The notes: generated from the sequence alone by a model not told the origin. A stretch of 64,000 bases of DNA from Atriophallophorus winterbourni (GCA_013407085.1 JACCGJ010005545.1:121353-185352); one strand, 5' to 3'; shown: positions 1 to 10,589, numbered from the stretch's first letter. Program-made: numbers and translations.

Positions 1-556
1 ATCGCATTCCACTTATATGAGATTGACGGATACTACAGTGGAAAAATTATCTGTAAAGTAACCGCGATCGGCTTACTGAGGTGTGGGTTCCGACAACTTT
101 TCGAATGATATATGCATAGAGGTGACGATTTTGGGACCAGAGAATTTCAATGTAAATCTCGATAGTCCCAAATGCAACCTCTCCATCTAGCGATTATTCC
201 GAGATCTCGAAGACTTAGCACGTAGGCGCAAAAAGCGTTCACTATTTTCTGTACGCTGAGCATCGAGACTGAATGCTCCACAGAGTGGTGACTCAGTAAC
301 ATATAAGCGACCAAGTTCAGCATGCATATTTTCAGCTAATATAATGCCTGAACTTCTTCCGCGCCGTAATAGCTCATTGATCTGATATTTATGCTGTGAT
401 CAGTGCTGCAATTGACGGGAATCAAGTATAAAATGAGGTTTCTGCACGTAAAATCAGACTATACCCCCTTCGCTTGAGAAACAAAGAATCACCTGAGTAA
501 CGCAAAAAGTGTCTGTTGGAAAGGTCTGGTCAGTGAATTCGCTCACCGCAGCCTAT

Positions 557-655
557 GATAAACAGCAAACATCGATAGACAACGAATCTAAGCAGAGAGC
601 TAGAACAGCTTGCTTAGCTGATTGACACATTCACGGAAGCTATGTGTGCAGAGGC
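557..655 (-). mobile_element. RTE-1a endonuclease relic
   Basis: Short decayed copy matching 15510-15612, the N-terminal endonuclease region of the better RTE-1a copy, over about 100 bp with many substitutions (shared GATAAACAGCAAACATC). No open frame remains. It lies downstream of the last identified SNX exon, so possibly in another intron of that gene. Confidence 0.6.
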
Positions 656-1126
656 ACGCACGCTTATAACGAAATCCTTGCTTCACTATTGCGTATAATT
701 AAATTCAAAGGAATCTTGGCTGTGGACGCGGACAACGAAATTCGATAGACATCATCCAAAGGCATGATGGTCCATAAGCAATGGCTGTCTACGGAATAGA
801 AAGCGGTAGAAAATTGATAAAGCGCAGAAACATCTGAAATATTTATTAAGGTAAGGTTATGGTGGATGCGCCAGCATAGCTGTGATTATATGTAGATGGA
901 TTCCGAATTCGTTAACAGAGGTCGATGAAATCTAGATGGTAAGCAGAACACGTCGATTATACAACTTGCGGAAGTATACGTGTGGGGTTTGTTGAAGCGA
1001 TCCTCATTATTTTGGAGACTATGGTTGCTGTGGCAACAACCGCTTGTTAGCACGTAATCAAAATATCTCGCGTCAGTACCAATATAGTAATTACGTAAAA
1101 CAAAACGGGGCAAATGTGCCTCCTAC

Positions 1127-4100
1127 CTTACAAGAGTGAATCATGGCTAGTGACTCACGAGCCCATGAGATGAGCTGGAAGAACTCGAGCGTCCCGATGC
1201 TTGAATAGCACATCCCAATTTCCTTCTGAGCATCGCCTAAATGGACGAGGGTTTGGGTCAACCCAGTGTGTTCTTCAACATTTGCCAGTTGAGAAACTGC
1301 ACGAGAAAACTGAGAGCAACCAGTAGAGAGAGCTGAAATTGATAAAAAATAAAAGTGAGATATTATCTTTTAAAATGAAATAAAAACCTTGGACTTACTA
1401 GAAAAGAACATTTGATTGCTGTTATATTGCTGATTATATTTATACGGATTGGAAACCTTATGTAATATAGATGCAAACCGATGGCGCTAATGTAGTTCAT
1501 TGTTATAATGTTTATCCTATAGTATTGTATCATATTGTCCAAAAAATCACAAAACCGAATTCAGTAAAACCACAAAACAATGCGATGTATACGCGCATTT
1601 GCACATTCCATTTGTCCGCTATCTTTCTACGCGTTTGCTTATCTACTTCGTGTTGCTCATCGCTTAGTCTGGCTTCAGATCTGTGCTCCATGATTCTAAT
1701 GGAACAGACCATTAGCGTCGCTCGCCAAGCAAGATAGCCAACAATTTCTTCCGCATACAGACTTTGTTAAATGGCGCAAATTCCGAGACCCTCATATGAA
1801 CTCGGCACCTCAATGCGTCTCTAATAATGTGTACCTACACTTCATTTCGAAGACACTCTTAACATCAGACATCGTACCAAAGTGCGAGCGACTCAAACGA
1901 CTGGAGTTGAGACACTTGCACAAAGGAGATGCGAGATGATCTGATCCTCGCATGCAAAATACTTACTACTGTTTCCCAACTCCTAAACATATTATCCCAA
2001 CTTCGAACTCCCAGCAACAGCCGTGGTAATGTTTGCAAGTTAAAAATATCACACTCCAAACGGAACTGCCGCAAGTATTTTTATTCGGTGCGTGTGTGCT
2101 TTGTTTGGAATTCCCTACCTGGCGTTATTCAAATCGAAACTTGACGATTATATAAGAGTTAATCCAAACTCTGCCCCCAAAATCTTAATAAAATTTCTTA
2201 ATCCCATTGATTTTAATTTTATTTATGCATATATGCATACATACATTTGTTCCTATAGTTCGACCCTATGGTTACCGTAAAGTTAATTGCTTATTTCAAC
2301 CGAAAATCTTGAACTAGAATTTTCCTTCGGTTTTGAATGATCAGTTGTGAGGCACGTTGTTCTCGAACCAGTAGTACACCAATCATGACTCTCAAAATAA
2401 GGTTCGACCTGATACGCCGTTTGAGCGATGATTGTAGGTGTTGAATCATATCGTCTACCGTAGCTTAAATGGGATTCTTTCTCTATGCTTTTCCTTCCAT
2501 GTAGAAAACTGAAGATTAAACCAAAGCGAGCCGCTATACGTGGCTATTGAGTGCTCAGTTACATGAAAATGCATTTATATTTAATGAAATGCGATCAGCT
2601 TGACATTGAAAATCTTTTCCATTTTGGGCCCATGAACGGCCAATGAGCGTAAGTTCGAGAAATACTTTTAATATGGCTGTGAACGTTTAAGGAGGACTGG
2701 TTTACTTAAATCAGGCAGAATAGAAGAAGAAATTGGCTTTGTTCATATAAACGAATTTTCAGCAAACAATAATTTCGCCAAAAAATTAAAAAAATTGTCG
2801 ACTGAACGATGTTTCTCGCCAGTCTTGATTGATAATTTCAACATTACCAAATGCCTTAACCAAAAACTTTGGGACAAAAGTTTCACAGCAATTCCTGGCA
2901 TCTCATAATTCGTTCAAAATTACACTCCACTTCAGTTGATACGAAAAAATGATGCATTTGGCCCACAGATAGCGTTAACAGTTGACCGAAAAGCGGAAAC
3001 AAAGTGTGGAGAAATTAATGTTATACACGACCGATTTAAGGGCTACGCAAAAAGATATTCATATTCAAATGTTCATAGACATGCGCTCATCATGTGCTTG
3101 AGATGCATATAAATTGCGAAAGAGGATCAAAAGAGACCACAAACAATTCGTATTTCGGTGAAGTCCTTGAATTGCATTGTAGATAGCCTCACATTGTATG
3201 GATAGCCTCACGAAAAACAAAGCAACGAAAGCTTACAAGAAAAACATAAACTTTGCCACTGGTCGTCATACGATACATGCAAATAGCCAACGCCGCGAAA
3301 AGTGACCCAACAAAATGAAAACAAAAATCGGAGAATTCTTTAGTTATTACAAGAGCACGTTTTCGCATATTATTGAGAAATAATAACAGAACAAGTGTGC
3401 TGTATGATAATCGAGGAACATACTGTAGAAAAAATTACGCTCGATCATGGAATATGACAGGCACAACTTAATAATCAAATGATGGCAAATGCTTGCAGCA
3501 AATATAAACGATGAGGTTTTTTGATATGGCATCATGCCGTGGGCGTGAGATAGATGTACGGTCCTAGCTGTTTCTTATACAAGAGTTCGACAATCAAATA
3601 TGATAAAACGCTGAACCGCGATTAGTCAGAAAATTAAATGATCAAAGCGTATGGTATACGTGTTGATTTAAGAAAAACATGTATGTAGAATAGCATTCTT
3701 CAAGTTAAACAGGAATAACTTCGCTTACATTGGTAAGCTGAGGCGACCGAAGAAAGCGCATCATAAAATTGTTTGAACGAAGATTCCCAATGTTCCAGCT
3801 CAATCAGTTTGGCATCGAACCACTGAAAATTGTTAAAATTAAAACAATTATACTCAGATTTTGTAAGCAACAGCGATTATTGTCCGGTTGATTGCTAAAA
3901 AGGAACGCTATCACTCGAACCGAGTTACAACTGGAGTTCATCCATGAAAATGAACGTTGAAAGCAATCGGTTCGTGTAGTGTTTTGATAACGTTTCGCCT
4001 ATGAATCAGAAGCTAAACAAGACCAATGGTGATAGTCAGAAGATTGAACGTAACTAATTAGCACCACCTCTAACTGATCGTAGTACTAACCAACCTATTG

Positions 4101-5239
4101 AAATCCTAGGAGTGTCAAGTAAATAACACAAAGATAATAGAACAATCGGCCTAGCTAGCCAGCACCGCGTAAACGTAGTCAAGATCAGATGGCACTGTGG
4201 GTCACATGTGCATGATTAAACTTGTATGACGAATGTTAACGACACATTACCTGTCATGAAACGTGGCAGGCTAGATGCGTTTGTAATTACTTGAACGAGC
4301 TAGAACCCGAAATTGAAGTCACAAAACGTGGAATCTATCAATCGAACTCTTGCCTTTCTAGACTGCTTGGCACAAGAAGTTATTGGTTAAGCGAAAAATT
4401 CAGTTTACCGCAAACCAATCGACATGGATGCCATCCCAAGTTAAACTTCAGCATATCCTAAACAGGTATTCAGATTATTAACGTCGACCTTCGAACACTT
4501 GCGGAGCGATGATTCCGATAAAAGATCGAACATATGTAAATGATGGTATATCTAGAAGAAAATATGATAGAGATAGCGTGATGTCGCTTAAATGATTAAT
4601 ATCTATAGAGCTGAAGCAAAAACATCAATAAACTAATATACCTCATCAGGTTCATCCTTCTTATTCGCTAATTTTTCGACAACATCCCCAAAGTTTCGAA
4701 ATATTCTTTTTGCTGAAGCGCTAGAAATCAAATGCGTGTCTGCTGACTTGGGCAAAGCGTCCTTGTGGTCTAAAAATTCATGTAGATAAGTGTCCTCCCG
4801 GAGCACAGGATGATTAAACAGCCGTATCAAAAACCTGTCAAACATATTGTGAAAAAGGAACAAACCGTTCAAGGGCCATTCGGCGTCGCTCTAAAAATTC
4901 CATTTCCTGATGGGTTTCTTTAGAAATTTTGATTTTTGTACTGTCTGAAATGGTAGCTCTCGCAAAATAACATACCAAGAAGGTTTTTATCGGGCGATGG
5001 GGGAATCACAATACCTTGCGGTAAATATCGGTTTGAAAGCTTAGCATGGAGTCCAAGAAAATCTGAAAAACGTCGATTGGCTTCCAGATGATCTCTTTTA
5101 AAGGAACCAGCATTTCCCTTACATAAGCGTATTAACAACCCACCGTGAATATTATGCGATATGTAACGTAAGATCCAACACCGTCGCCCACTTTTGAATA
5201 GTCAATTACTTTTAGATCAAATGTTGAAGTAGACATTAA
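1127..5239 (-). CDS. Sorting nexin 1/2-like gene (PX + start of BAR), partial
   Basis: Endosomal membrane-remodelling protein of the retromer SNX-BAR group: the PX domain binds phosphoinositides and BAR dimers bend membranes. Six exons can be joined in one frame on the minus strand: 5239-5144, 5117-4976, 4944-4866, 4834-4642, 3822-3729 and 1332-1127 (the last donor could also be at 1131). The PX part contains VGDG, the RRFSDF motif and IIPP-type segment VIPPSPDKNLL; the linker gives KIKISKE and ERRRMALERFLIR; BAR starts at DEPDE/WFDAKL and continues with FSRAVSQLANVEEHTGL. The spliced alignment to family members known to me runs without gaps. Introns are 26, 31, 31, 819 and 2396 nt, all GT-AG. 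The poorly conserved N-terminus (above 5239) and the BAR C-terminus (below 1127) were not found. Family assignment is solid; SNX1 versus SNX2 cannot be decided. Confidence 0.88.
1447..1735 (+). mobile_element. RTE-1b 3' UTR relic
   Basis: Decayed copy of the 3' region also found at 15890-16173 and 53418-53725. Shared blocks are TTGGAAACCTTA at the left, CGCGTTTGCTTATCT, and CTGGCTTCAGATCTGTGCT with ATGATT at the right, where other copies carry an (ATG)n tail. It lies in the long SNX intron, antisense to that gene. Confidence 0.7.
1937..2180 (+). mobile_element. LINE reverse transcriptase C-terminal relic
   Basis: The frame reads RDDLILACKILTT, then SRGNVCKLK and VCFVWNSLPGV, the usual C-terminal tail of CR1/jockey-type reverse transcriptases (RGDLI, WNSLP). 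It is followed by AT-rich sequence with ATTTTAATTTTATTTATGCA. This is only the last ~80 residues; the clade cannot be assigned. It lies in the long SNX intron. Confidence 0.55.
2300..3728. other. SNX intron, no other feature seen
   Basis: AT-rich sequence between the LINE relic at 1937-2180 and exon 5 of the SNX gene. I see no convincing exon, RNA gene or repeat; the short open frames lack family signal. Confidence 0.5.
4835..4865 (-). other. Micro-intron 3 of SNX gene (31 nt)
   Basis: Donor GTTTGT, an internal pyrimidine run and acceptor TTGACAG on the minus strand. Splicing restores ALERFLIRLFNHPVLRED; unspliced, the frame meets a TGA. The intron is phase 2. Confidence 0.8.
4945..4975 (-). 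other. Micro-intron 2 of SNX gene (31 nt)
   Basis: Donor GTATGT and acceptor ATTTCAG on the minus strand. Splicing gives PDKNLLD followed by STKIKISKE, which matches the PX-to-linker segment of SNX1/2 without a gap. The intron is phase 1. Confidence 0.8.
5118..5143 (-). other. Micro-intron 1 of SNX gene (26 nt)
   Basis: Minus-strand segment starting GTGGGT and ending TGTAAG. Removing it joins YRIIFT to GNAGSFKRDH in frame and gives the normal spacing of the PX domain up to RRFSDF; leaving it in introduces a stop (TAA) and a frameshift. At 26 nt it is very near the lower limit for spliceosomal introns. Confidence 0.75.
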
Positions 5240-5479
5240 CTGAAACACTAAGAAAAAGAAGGGTTGGCTTCGGTATAACATGATAATAATGTGAAACTAA
5301 AAGTGTGTGGGAAGAACCACATATCACTTGGTTCACGCGTTTTGACCAGAAAATTAAAATTATAAAATACACGGCGCTAGGATTTCACTGCAGCTGATTA
5401 TCAATGGATGACGCGGGAGTGTGAGCAGTTGGATAACTGTGATATGAATTTAACAGAGCATGCAAAGCGCCTGAGTTGA

Positions 5480-5865
5480 AAACCCGTGTATTCAATTCAA
5501 GTTTAATGGTCTAAAAAGCATATAGCTTTACAGAAAGCCATAGAATAATAGAAGAACTACGAATAATATAACAAGCAAAAACGGGATTTGGTTGCTTACT
5601 GAGCAGTTTAAGAATCAGGTTAAAATCCAAAGGGCAGAAATTGTTTCCTTTTGCAGTGGGGTGACACGTGTATATCTACGGGGTCAGGATATATAGTTTT
5701 CTTCGATGCACGGGTTAAAGGCCGAAAAGGCATCAAAATTTCTTTTAAACTATTTCGATTTGGGAAGTTCCTAACATAATTGGGTAGGTTTTTCCACGTA
5801 AAATAAACTCTCAGGAGCGCTATACATAGGTGAAAAGTTAACGCTAAAATAATTCGCACTGCATT
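5480..5865 (-). mobile_element. CR1-like 3' end fragment (family X)
   Basis: On the minus strand an 80-codon stretch contains VYFTWKNLPNYV and SLKEILMPF, the WNSLP-type C-terminus of a CR1-like RT, followed by a 3' UTR that ends AAACTTGAATTGAA. About 230 bp of it recur at 11608-11828, also minus. It is 5' truncated. Confidence 0.6.
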
Positions 5866-6405
5866 ACCTATGCATAAAATAGGACAATAGCGGATTTACG
5901 ATTGCATTAGTTATAAACTGGAAATGCATGGTGTGAACATTATAAACCCTTATCATTCTCTGTCTGATTGCGTTTAAGTGAGTCTGGGTCCCATCAAAGT
6001 GCCGAATAGTCAAGGAATGCATATGGACCGAGATATTTTCAAGTTGCTAAACAAAAATGACATTGTAATTGTATCGATTGTTCTAATGCAGTTTATCAGA
6101 GGGAGGTGGCAATCAATGAAGCTCAGCGTCACTAGTGCAGCACATAAGTTCCATACAATCACAATGCATCATTTCATTGATTAGCTGATCAAAACAAAAA
6201 TAAAACCAATAGATTTCAATTTTTGTGGTAGTAAAGCTGTGATAGATGTGAGTTTACCTGCACTTCATTGGTAAAGAATGCGCCCGAGGGATTCCGTCAA
6301 AGTGCGCTTACCTAAGTGGTAATATAGTTCAGAATAGACACATAGCTTTTGCTTCTCTAACTTGAATAGCAACATTGTTGTACGTGCAGCACTATTACAA
6401 GCAAG
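5866..6405. other. Unassigned sequence
   Basis: No exon, repeat or RNA gene could be supported. It may contain upstream exons or the promoter of the SNX gene, whose N-terminus is too variable to spot by eye. Confidence 0.4.
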
Positions 6406-6409
6406 TGAT

Positions 6410-6640
6410 GTGAACTAGTAGAGCAACATCAGCATGACAGCTTCCTTTGCGCCTTCACTGTCTCGCATAATAACAAAATTTCTTCGCCACTTTACTTGAC
6501 AACAGAGAAGGTTAATTAAACACTCCAAGATGTCTACAACGAGACCGCCACTGAACACGATTTTGGGCCATATCGCTAAGCGTAAAAAGCCACTGTGAAT
6601 TTTCATCTTTTAGACCGAACCCCGGAAGACGGGTTTAACA
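6410..6640 (-). mobile_element. RTE-1a 3' end relic
   Basis: Matches 12520-12745 in the better RTE-1a copy (shared AGTAGAGCAACATCAGCA and AACACTCCAAGA), covering the end of the RT frame and the start of the 3' UTR. Strongly substituted, noncoding. Confidence 0.75.
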
Positions 6641-6644
6641 TCAA

Positions 6645-7220
6645 AGTTTAGCCACTCTTACAACAAAGCCATTCCGAGTTAGGAGTGGCGAACAAAACCG
6701 CGTTAGGAAAAGTATGATTTCCCATTCGCAATACGTGGCATAGCCATCCAAGTCAATGCACGTTAACTTGTTTTTCGATATCTACGTCGCTAGTTCGGAT
6801 AATTGCGTGTTGCCTACCCATTCGCTACAAGAAATCGATTTATCCACAATTCAGATTGTCAGTCACGTCTAATCTGTGTTCAGATGTGCTGTTTGGAGAT
6901 GACATTTTGAAAACGCACGAAAAGGTCGAGATCCCGTTCGAAGGCCCCAAACCTTCGCTCTCTATATGTGGACTAATGGCAGCCAAAGTCACACCCCGAT
7001 CTTTCTTAAAAAAAACTTATCTGCAAGCCTATAGCCTTTAAATCCAGAAACAACTCTTTTGTCGATGAGTGTTTTATCAGATCGGATATTGAACAATTGT
7101 TGAAATAAAATTTAATTGAGCCATCTTCTTCCCCGGGCGGGCTCAGGAATTAGTCACTACCAGCGAACGTCACAAAAAGCGGTTAGTTATTGATTATAAC
7201 CAACCAAATAACAAGTTCAC
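6645..7220. other. Unassigned sequence
   Basis: No feature supported between the RTE-1a relic and the SINE-like repeat. A 61-codon open frame at 6856-7041 has no recognisable family signal. Confidence 0.35.
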
Positions 7221-7224
7221 GCTC

Positions 7225-7345
7225 CTTGAAGCTCATATCTGTCTAGGCCTGGGCAACCTGACAGTATCTTAGCCCACGTGCAGCCTCAGACTGTGCGGCA
7301 CTTTGTCTGGATCAGGCTTGTGCTTTCATACCATACCATACTATA
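7225..7345 (+). repeat. SINE-like repeat, 5' truncated
   Basis: 3' half of the dispersed ~240-bp repeat seen about ten times in the window: CTGTCTAGGCCTGGGCAACC, then ATCTTAGCCCACGTGCAG, then ATCAGGCTTGTGCTTTCATA with a short CATA-type tail. Confidence 0.75.
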
Positions 7346-8791
7346 CACTTTGAAAAGTCGCTGTTTACAATGTTTTCAGTACTTTAGATCAGCGGAGCGC
7401 TATCACCAAATACCCCTCCGTGACGAGGATAAACCATTCACCGCTTTCCAAGCTGCCGAACCCCATTCGGTGTGAACAACGGAGTCGCGTGCTTCAAGCG
7501 CAACACCGACAAACTAATAATCAAAGAAAAACCATCTGGCACATTCGCGTACATTGACAATGCCGCAATCTGTGGTCCAGATAAAGTAGATTACGACAGA
7601 AACATATCAAACTTTTTGAAAACTGCAGAAACGTACGGAGAGTATAATTGCTGTCAGTTCTACCAAAATACTCGGTTACGAAGTGTCCAAAGGTACGAGC
7701 AAACCGGACTAAGACCGCCTGGCTTCTCTAAGACCATTACCACCACCAGTCGATCTTAAATCTCAACGAGCAGTTGGCATTTTTGCCTATTACTCCCACC
7801 GGATACCACGGTTTTCAGACACTATATATCCACTGATCCATAACCGAGTTTTCCCTCTTCCTGAATCTGTGCTTACTGTATGAATACAGTTAAAAAGCCG
7901 TCTCGAGGATGCTTGCAAATCACAATCGATCACGCGGTTCCATTGACAGTAGAAACTGACGCATCTGAAGTCGCGATCGCCACAACGCTTAACCAGAGTG
8001 GCAGACTGGTAGCTTTCATTACACGAACGTTGAATAACAGGGAGCAATACCACTCGGCTATCGAAAAGAGGCGTGTGCAATCTTTGAAGCTATCAGGAAA
8101 TGGAGGAATTATCTTATAAACCATCCATTCAGGCTAGTGACAGAACAGCGTTCCGTATCCTTTATAATAATAATTATAATAATAAACAGCGTGGTAAAAT
8201 TAAAAATGACAAGATTCAACGTTGGCCTTTAGAACTGTCACAATACCAGTATTATGTTATATACCGACCAGGACGACATAATCAAGCAGCGGATGCACTT
8301 TCACGCGTCGCATGTGGTTCTATGGAACCATTAATAAAACTGCGTCAGCTACATGAGAAATTATGCCACCAAGCACTTCATTTGTGCACGAAACTTGCCT
8401 TACTCTTCGGATGAGGTCCGTAAAGTGACTGATGATTGTTCTGTCTGTTGTGAAATAAAACCTCAATACTTCAAACCCACAGGTGCCCACTTCATAAAGT
8501 CTACCCAGCCTTTCGTACGACTCAGTCTTCATTTCAAAGGACCACTACCATCAACAAGTCGCAACCGTTACTTGCTAACAATCATCGATGAATATTCCCG
8601 CTTCCCATTCGCCTTTCCTTGCCCTGACATGCCATGACACCAAAAACTATTATCAACTGCGCTTCTATGCCACTATTGGATAAGGCTGGTATGACCAACC
8701 TGTTCAATCACATGTGTCCAAACACATGTTTAATGGGGTTAAACCAATAACCATGAACCAAATATTCATTTGCATGCATTTCCATCACACA

Positions 8792-8833
8792 CCCCACGAC
8801 CGGTTTCGTGCTGTTTGCACTCATCAGGTAGGG
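8792..8833 (-). ncRNA. Hammerhead ribozyme motif, intact core
   Basis: Read on the minus strand: stem I strand CCCTAC (8833-8828), core CTGATGA (8827-8821), stem II GTGC-AAACA-GCAC (8820-8808, four perfect pairs), core GAAA (8807-8804), a very short palindromic stem III ACC/GGT, cleavage triplet GTC ending at 8798, and stem I partner GTGGGG (8797-8792; six pairs including one G-U). This is a type I arrangement. All invariant core bases are present. Stem III has no loop, so activity would probably need a dimer, as known for hammerheads with short stem III in some repeats and Penelope-like elements. Confidence 0.8.
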
Positions 8834-9016
8834 ACAGTAAGATCAGGATCCGCATGCGCTTGAAACAGTGGAGGAATGGTAAACAAGTAGCGCTTGTATG
8901 CCACTGTTGGATAAGGCTGGCACGACCAACCTGTTCAATCACATGTCCAAACACATGGTTAATGAGGTTAAACCTATAACCATGAATCAAACGCATGCAG
9001 ATCCTAATCTTACTGT

Positions 9017-9058
9017 CCTTACCTGATGAGGTCAAATAGCACGAAACCGGTCGTGGGG
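9017..9058 (+). ncRNA. Hammerhead ribozyme motif, decayed stem II
   Basis: Plus-strand counterpart: stem I CCTTAC (9017-9022), CTGATGA (9023-9029), stem II GGTC-AAATA-GCAC (9030-9042) with two central mismatches, GAAA (9043-9046), CCGGTC (9047-9052), and stem I partner GTGGGG (9053-9058) with two G-U pairs. The core is conserved but stem II is weakened compared with the copy at 8792-8833, so self-cleavage is doubtful. Confidence 0.7.
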
Positions 9059-9720
9059 TGTGAAGGAAATGCATGCAAATGCATATTTTTATTATCAACT
9101 ACCTTCTGAAAGTTTTCAAATTTGGCACGCCAGGTTTTATACACTCAGATCGCGGTCCCTCTTTCATGACTACCGAACTAAGACAATTCTCTCACGACTA
9201 TAGCGTCGCCACTAGCCGTAACAACCCATACAATCCACAGTGCAACTGTCAAGTTTAACAGCTCAATGGCACTTCGTGTAAGTCGATTCTACTTACCCTG
9301 AAATCTCGTGGTATCATTACTAACGAACAGGGGACAGTTCTTCTGGATGCGCTGCACTCAATTCACTCGTTACTGTGCATCCATGCAAATACCACACCAC
9401 ATGAACGTCTATTAGCATACAACCGTCGGTCAGCGACAGGTACTACCCTTCCTACGTGGCTAAATATATACGGTATCGTGTTGCTCAAGAAGCATTCCCG
9501 AAATTCTAAATATGATGCTTCTGTTGTGGAATTCGAATTGTTAGAATGCAAACCACAACAGGCCTACGTCCATTTACTAATGGTCGAGAAGATACAGTTT
9601 CAATCCGCCATCTAGCTCCATAAGGAAACGATTGTCTGCAGACCACTCGCCTCAATCTTGAGAAAAACACCCGTTCATTCTGACAAATATTCTGAAATTC
9701 CTGAATTCGGTACTCACAAC

Positions 9721-10112
9721 TTTTCTCTTTCTAGTCTTAACCTCGGTTAAAGTTCATTCCTCACGCGTCTACGCTCTGTATTGTGTCCAGGACCATGAGG
9801 TATGTCGAGTCGCTGATGAAGAATTTCTAGAGCGCTGTGAAGTCGAGTGAGACTTTGGGGTTGATTGTGTAGTCTCACAGGCTGATATTGCGACGGCTCG
9901 CATAATCCGCATAATGCGTTTCCCATTCTAAGGATTCGTACCGGAAAACTTTAACGAGAACTTACACCGCACACCATGTGGTGCTGGGGACGCCGCTTTG
10001 TACCCAAATTCCCAAGAATCTTCATTGAAGCCGACTCATCCTCCAGGAGGAAATGGACGCACAAAAGTAAAAAGTAAAATTACACCGCACAAGAGCATGA
10101 TCTGAACCTATG
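9721..10112 (-). mobile_element. RTE-1a copy, left part (endonuclease/linker)
   Basis: Matches 14465-14868 of the better RTE-1a (shared TTCATTCCTCACGCGTCTAC, GGGTTGATTGTGTAGT and ACAAGAGCATGATCTGA). About 105 bp present in the better copy are missing after 9905, and it carries the 107-bp insert at 9973-10079. Unlike the better copy it retains CAT (His) in the SDH motif (10091-10103). Sequence continuity shows that this copy resumes at 16174 and again at 20223. Confidence 0.75.
9973..10079 (+). repeat. 107-bp A-rich-tailed insert with 11-bp flanking repeats
   Basis: TTACACCGCAC occurs at 9962-9972 and again at 10080-10090, and RTE-1a sequence continues across. The insert ends in AAAAGTAAAAAGTAAAAT. 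One frame (PCGAGDAALYP, then THPPGGNGRT) would fit the C-terminal tail of a gypsy pol and could continue the gypsy reading at 9720; this is inference. Confidence 0.5.
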
Positions 10113-10345
10113 TATGTATGTATGAAAGCACAAGCCTGATCCAGGCAGTGCCGTACAGTCAGAGACTGCACGTGGGCTAAGATACTGTCAGGTTGCCCAG
10201 GCCTAGACAAATATGAGATACAAAATAGAAATGGTAGTGAGACACCCGCATGTTTCAACATACAGCTCACCACCGGTGGCCAATCAATTTAGAACGGTGT
10301 TAGCCGCACAGCACAGAAGTCCTGTACGATTGCACATCCGTGTGT
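10104..10345 (-). repeat. SINE-like repeat, near full length
   Basis: Minus-strand copy of the ~240-bp repeat; its 3' tail is (TATG)n on the plus strand at 10110-10123, followed by GATCCAGGCAGTGCCG, AGACTGCACGTGGGCTAAGA, GCCCAGGCCTAGACA and CCAATCAATTTAGAACGGTG. It sits where RTE-1a is interrupted at CTATGTA. Confidence 0.8.
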
Positions 10346-10585
10346 AAAAAAACGAGCATTCTTCATACGACAATATTATCCGGCAACCTCGTTTCAGTTC
10401 AATAAACCACTTCATTAATTGGTTGGTCGTTGTCGCGGTTTTCTTTCAACTTGCGTGAAAATGCGTGTAGAAATTCTCAGCAACCGTTCGAAAAATTGCC
10501 ACAAAATTTTTAAGGACATTCTTTGGATATAATCACCCCGTGAGATTTTTATTTCAAAGTTCCTAGAGGCGAATTTCATCACATA
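10346..10585. other. Unassigned sequence
   Basis: No match to other repeats was recognised. It may be the far 5' UTR of RTE-1b or a piece of an older insertion. Confidence 0.35.
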
Positions 10586-10589
10586 ACGT

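Larger units (their letters stand above)
8661..9090. mobile_element. 430-bp hammerhead-ribozyme element inserted in gypsy integrase
   Basis: Flanked by a 12-bp direct repeat, ATTATCAACTGC at 8649-8660 and ATTATCAACTAC at 9091-9102, interpreted as a target site duplication because integrase coding resumes exactly there. Internally a ~105-bp unit occurs twice in direct orientation (8661-8766 and 8890-8994, both with GATAAGGCTGG and AACCTGTTCAATCACATG). A ~85-bp unit occurs twice in inverted orientation (8772-8858 and 8993-9080), and each inverted unit holds a hammerhead core. No coding capacity. It resembles terminal parts of Penelope-like elements or non-autonomous retrozyme-type repeats; which is uncertain. 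Confidence 0.75.
7360..9720 (+). pseudogene. Ty3/gypsy retrotransposon pol, decayed
   Basis: Pol remnant in the order RT, RNase H, integrase. RT: SAYHQIPLRDEDKPFTAF at about 7395-7450 and AYIDN at about 7543, the YxDD position with the second Asp changed to Asn. RNase H: TVETDASEVAIATTLN near 7940-7990. A (TAA)n-rich stretch at 8165-8190 interrupts it. Integrase: HHCC finger (CSVC near 8430), then YLLTIIDEYSRFPFAFP and PGFIHSDRGPSF; the first catalytic Asp appears as His (LSLHFKG) and the Glu position is a stop after NCQV, so the integrase is dead. Many frameshifts occur. The style resembles the CsRn1/Boudicca lineage of trematodes. No LTR, gag or protease was found. Integrase is split by the insertion at 8661-9090. 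Confidence 0.85.

Noticed and set aside
4636..4655. CTGATGAG on the minus strand
   Set aside because: It is coding (DEPDE) in the SNX exon and lacks the GAAA half of a hammerhead.
8766..9098. Overlapping open frames on both strands
   Set aside because: They arise from the inverted-repeat arms of the hammerhead element.
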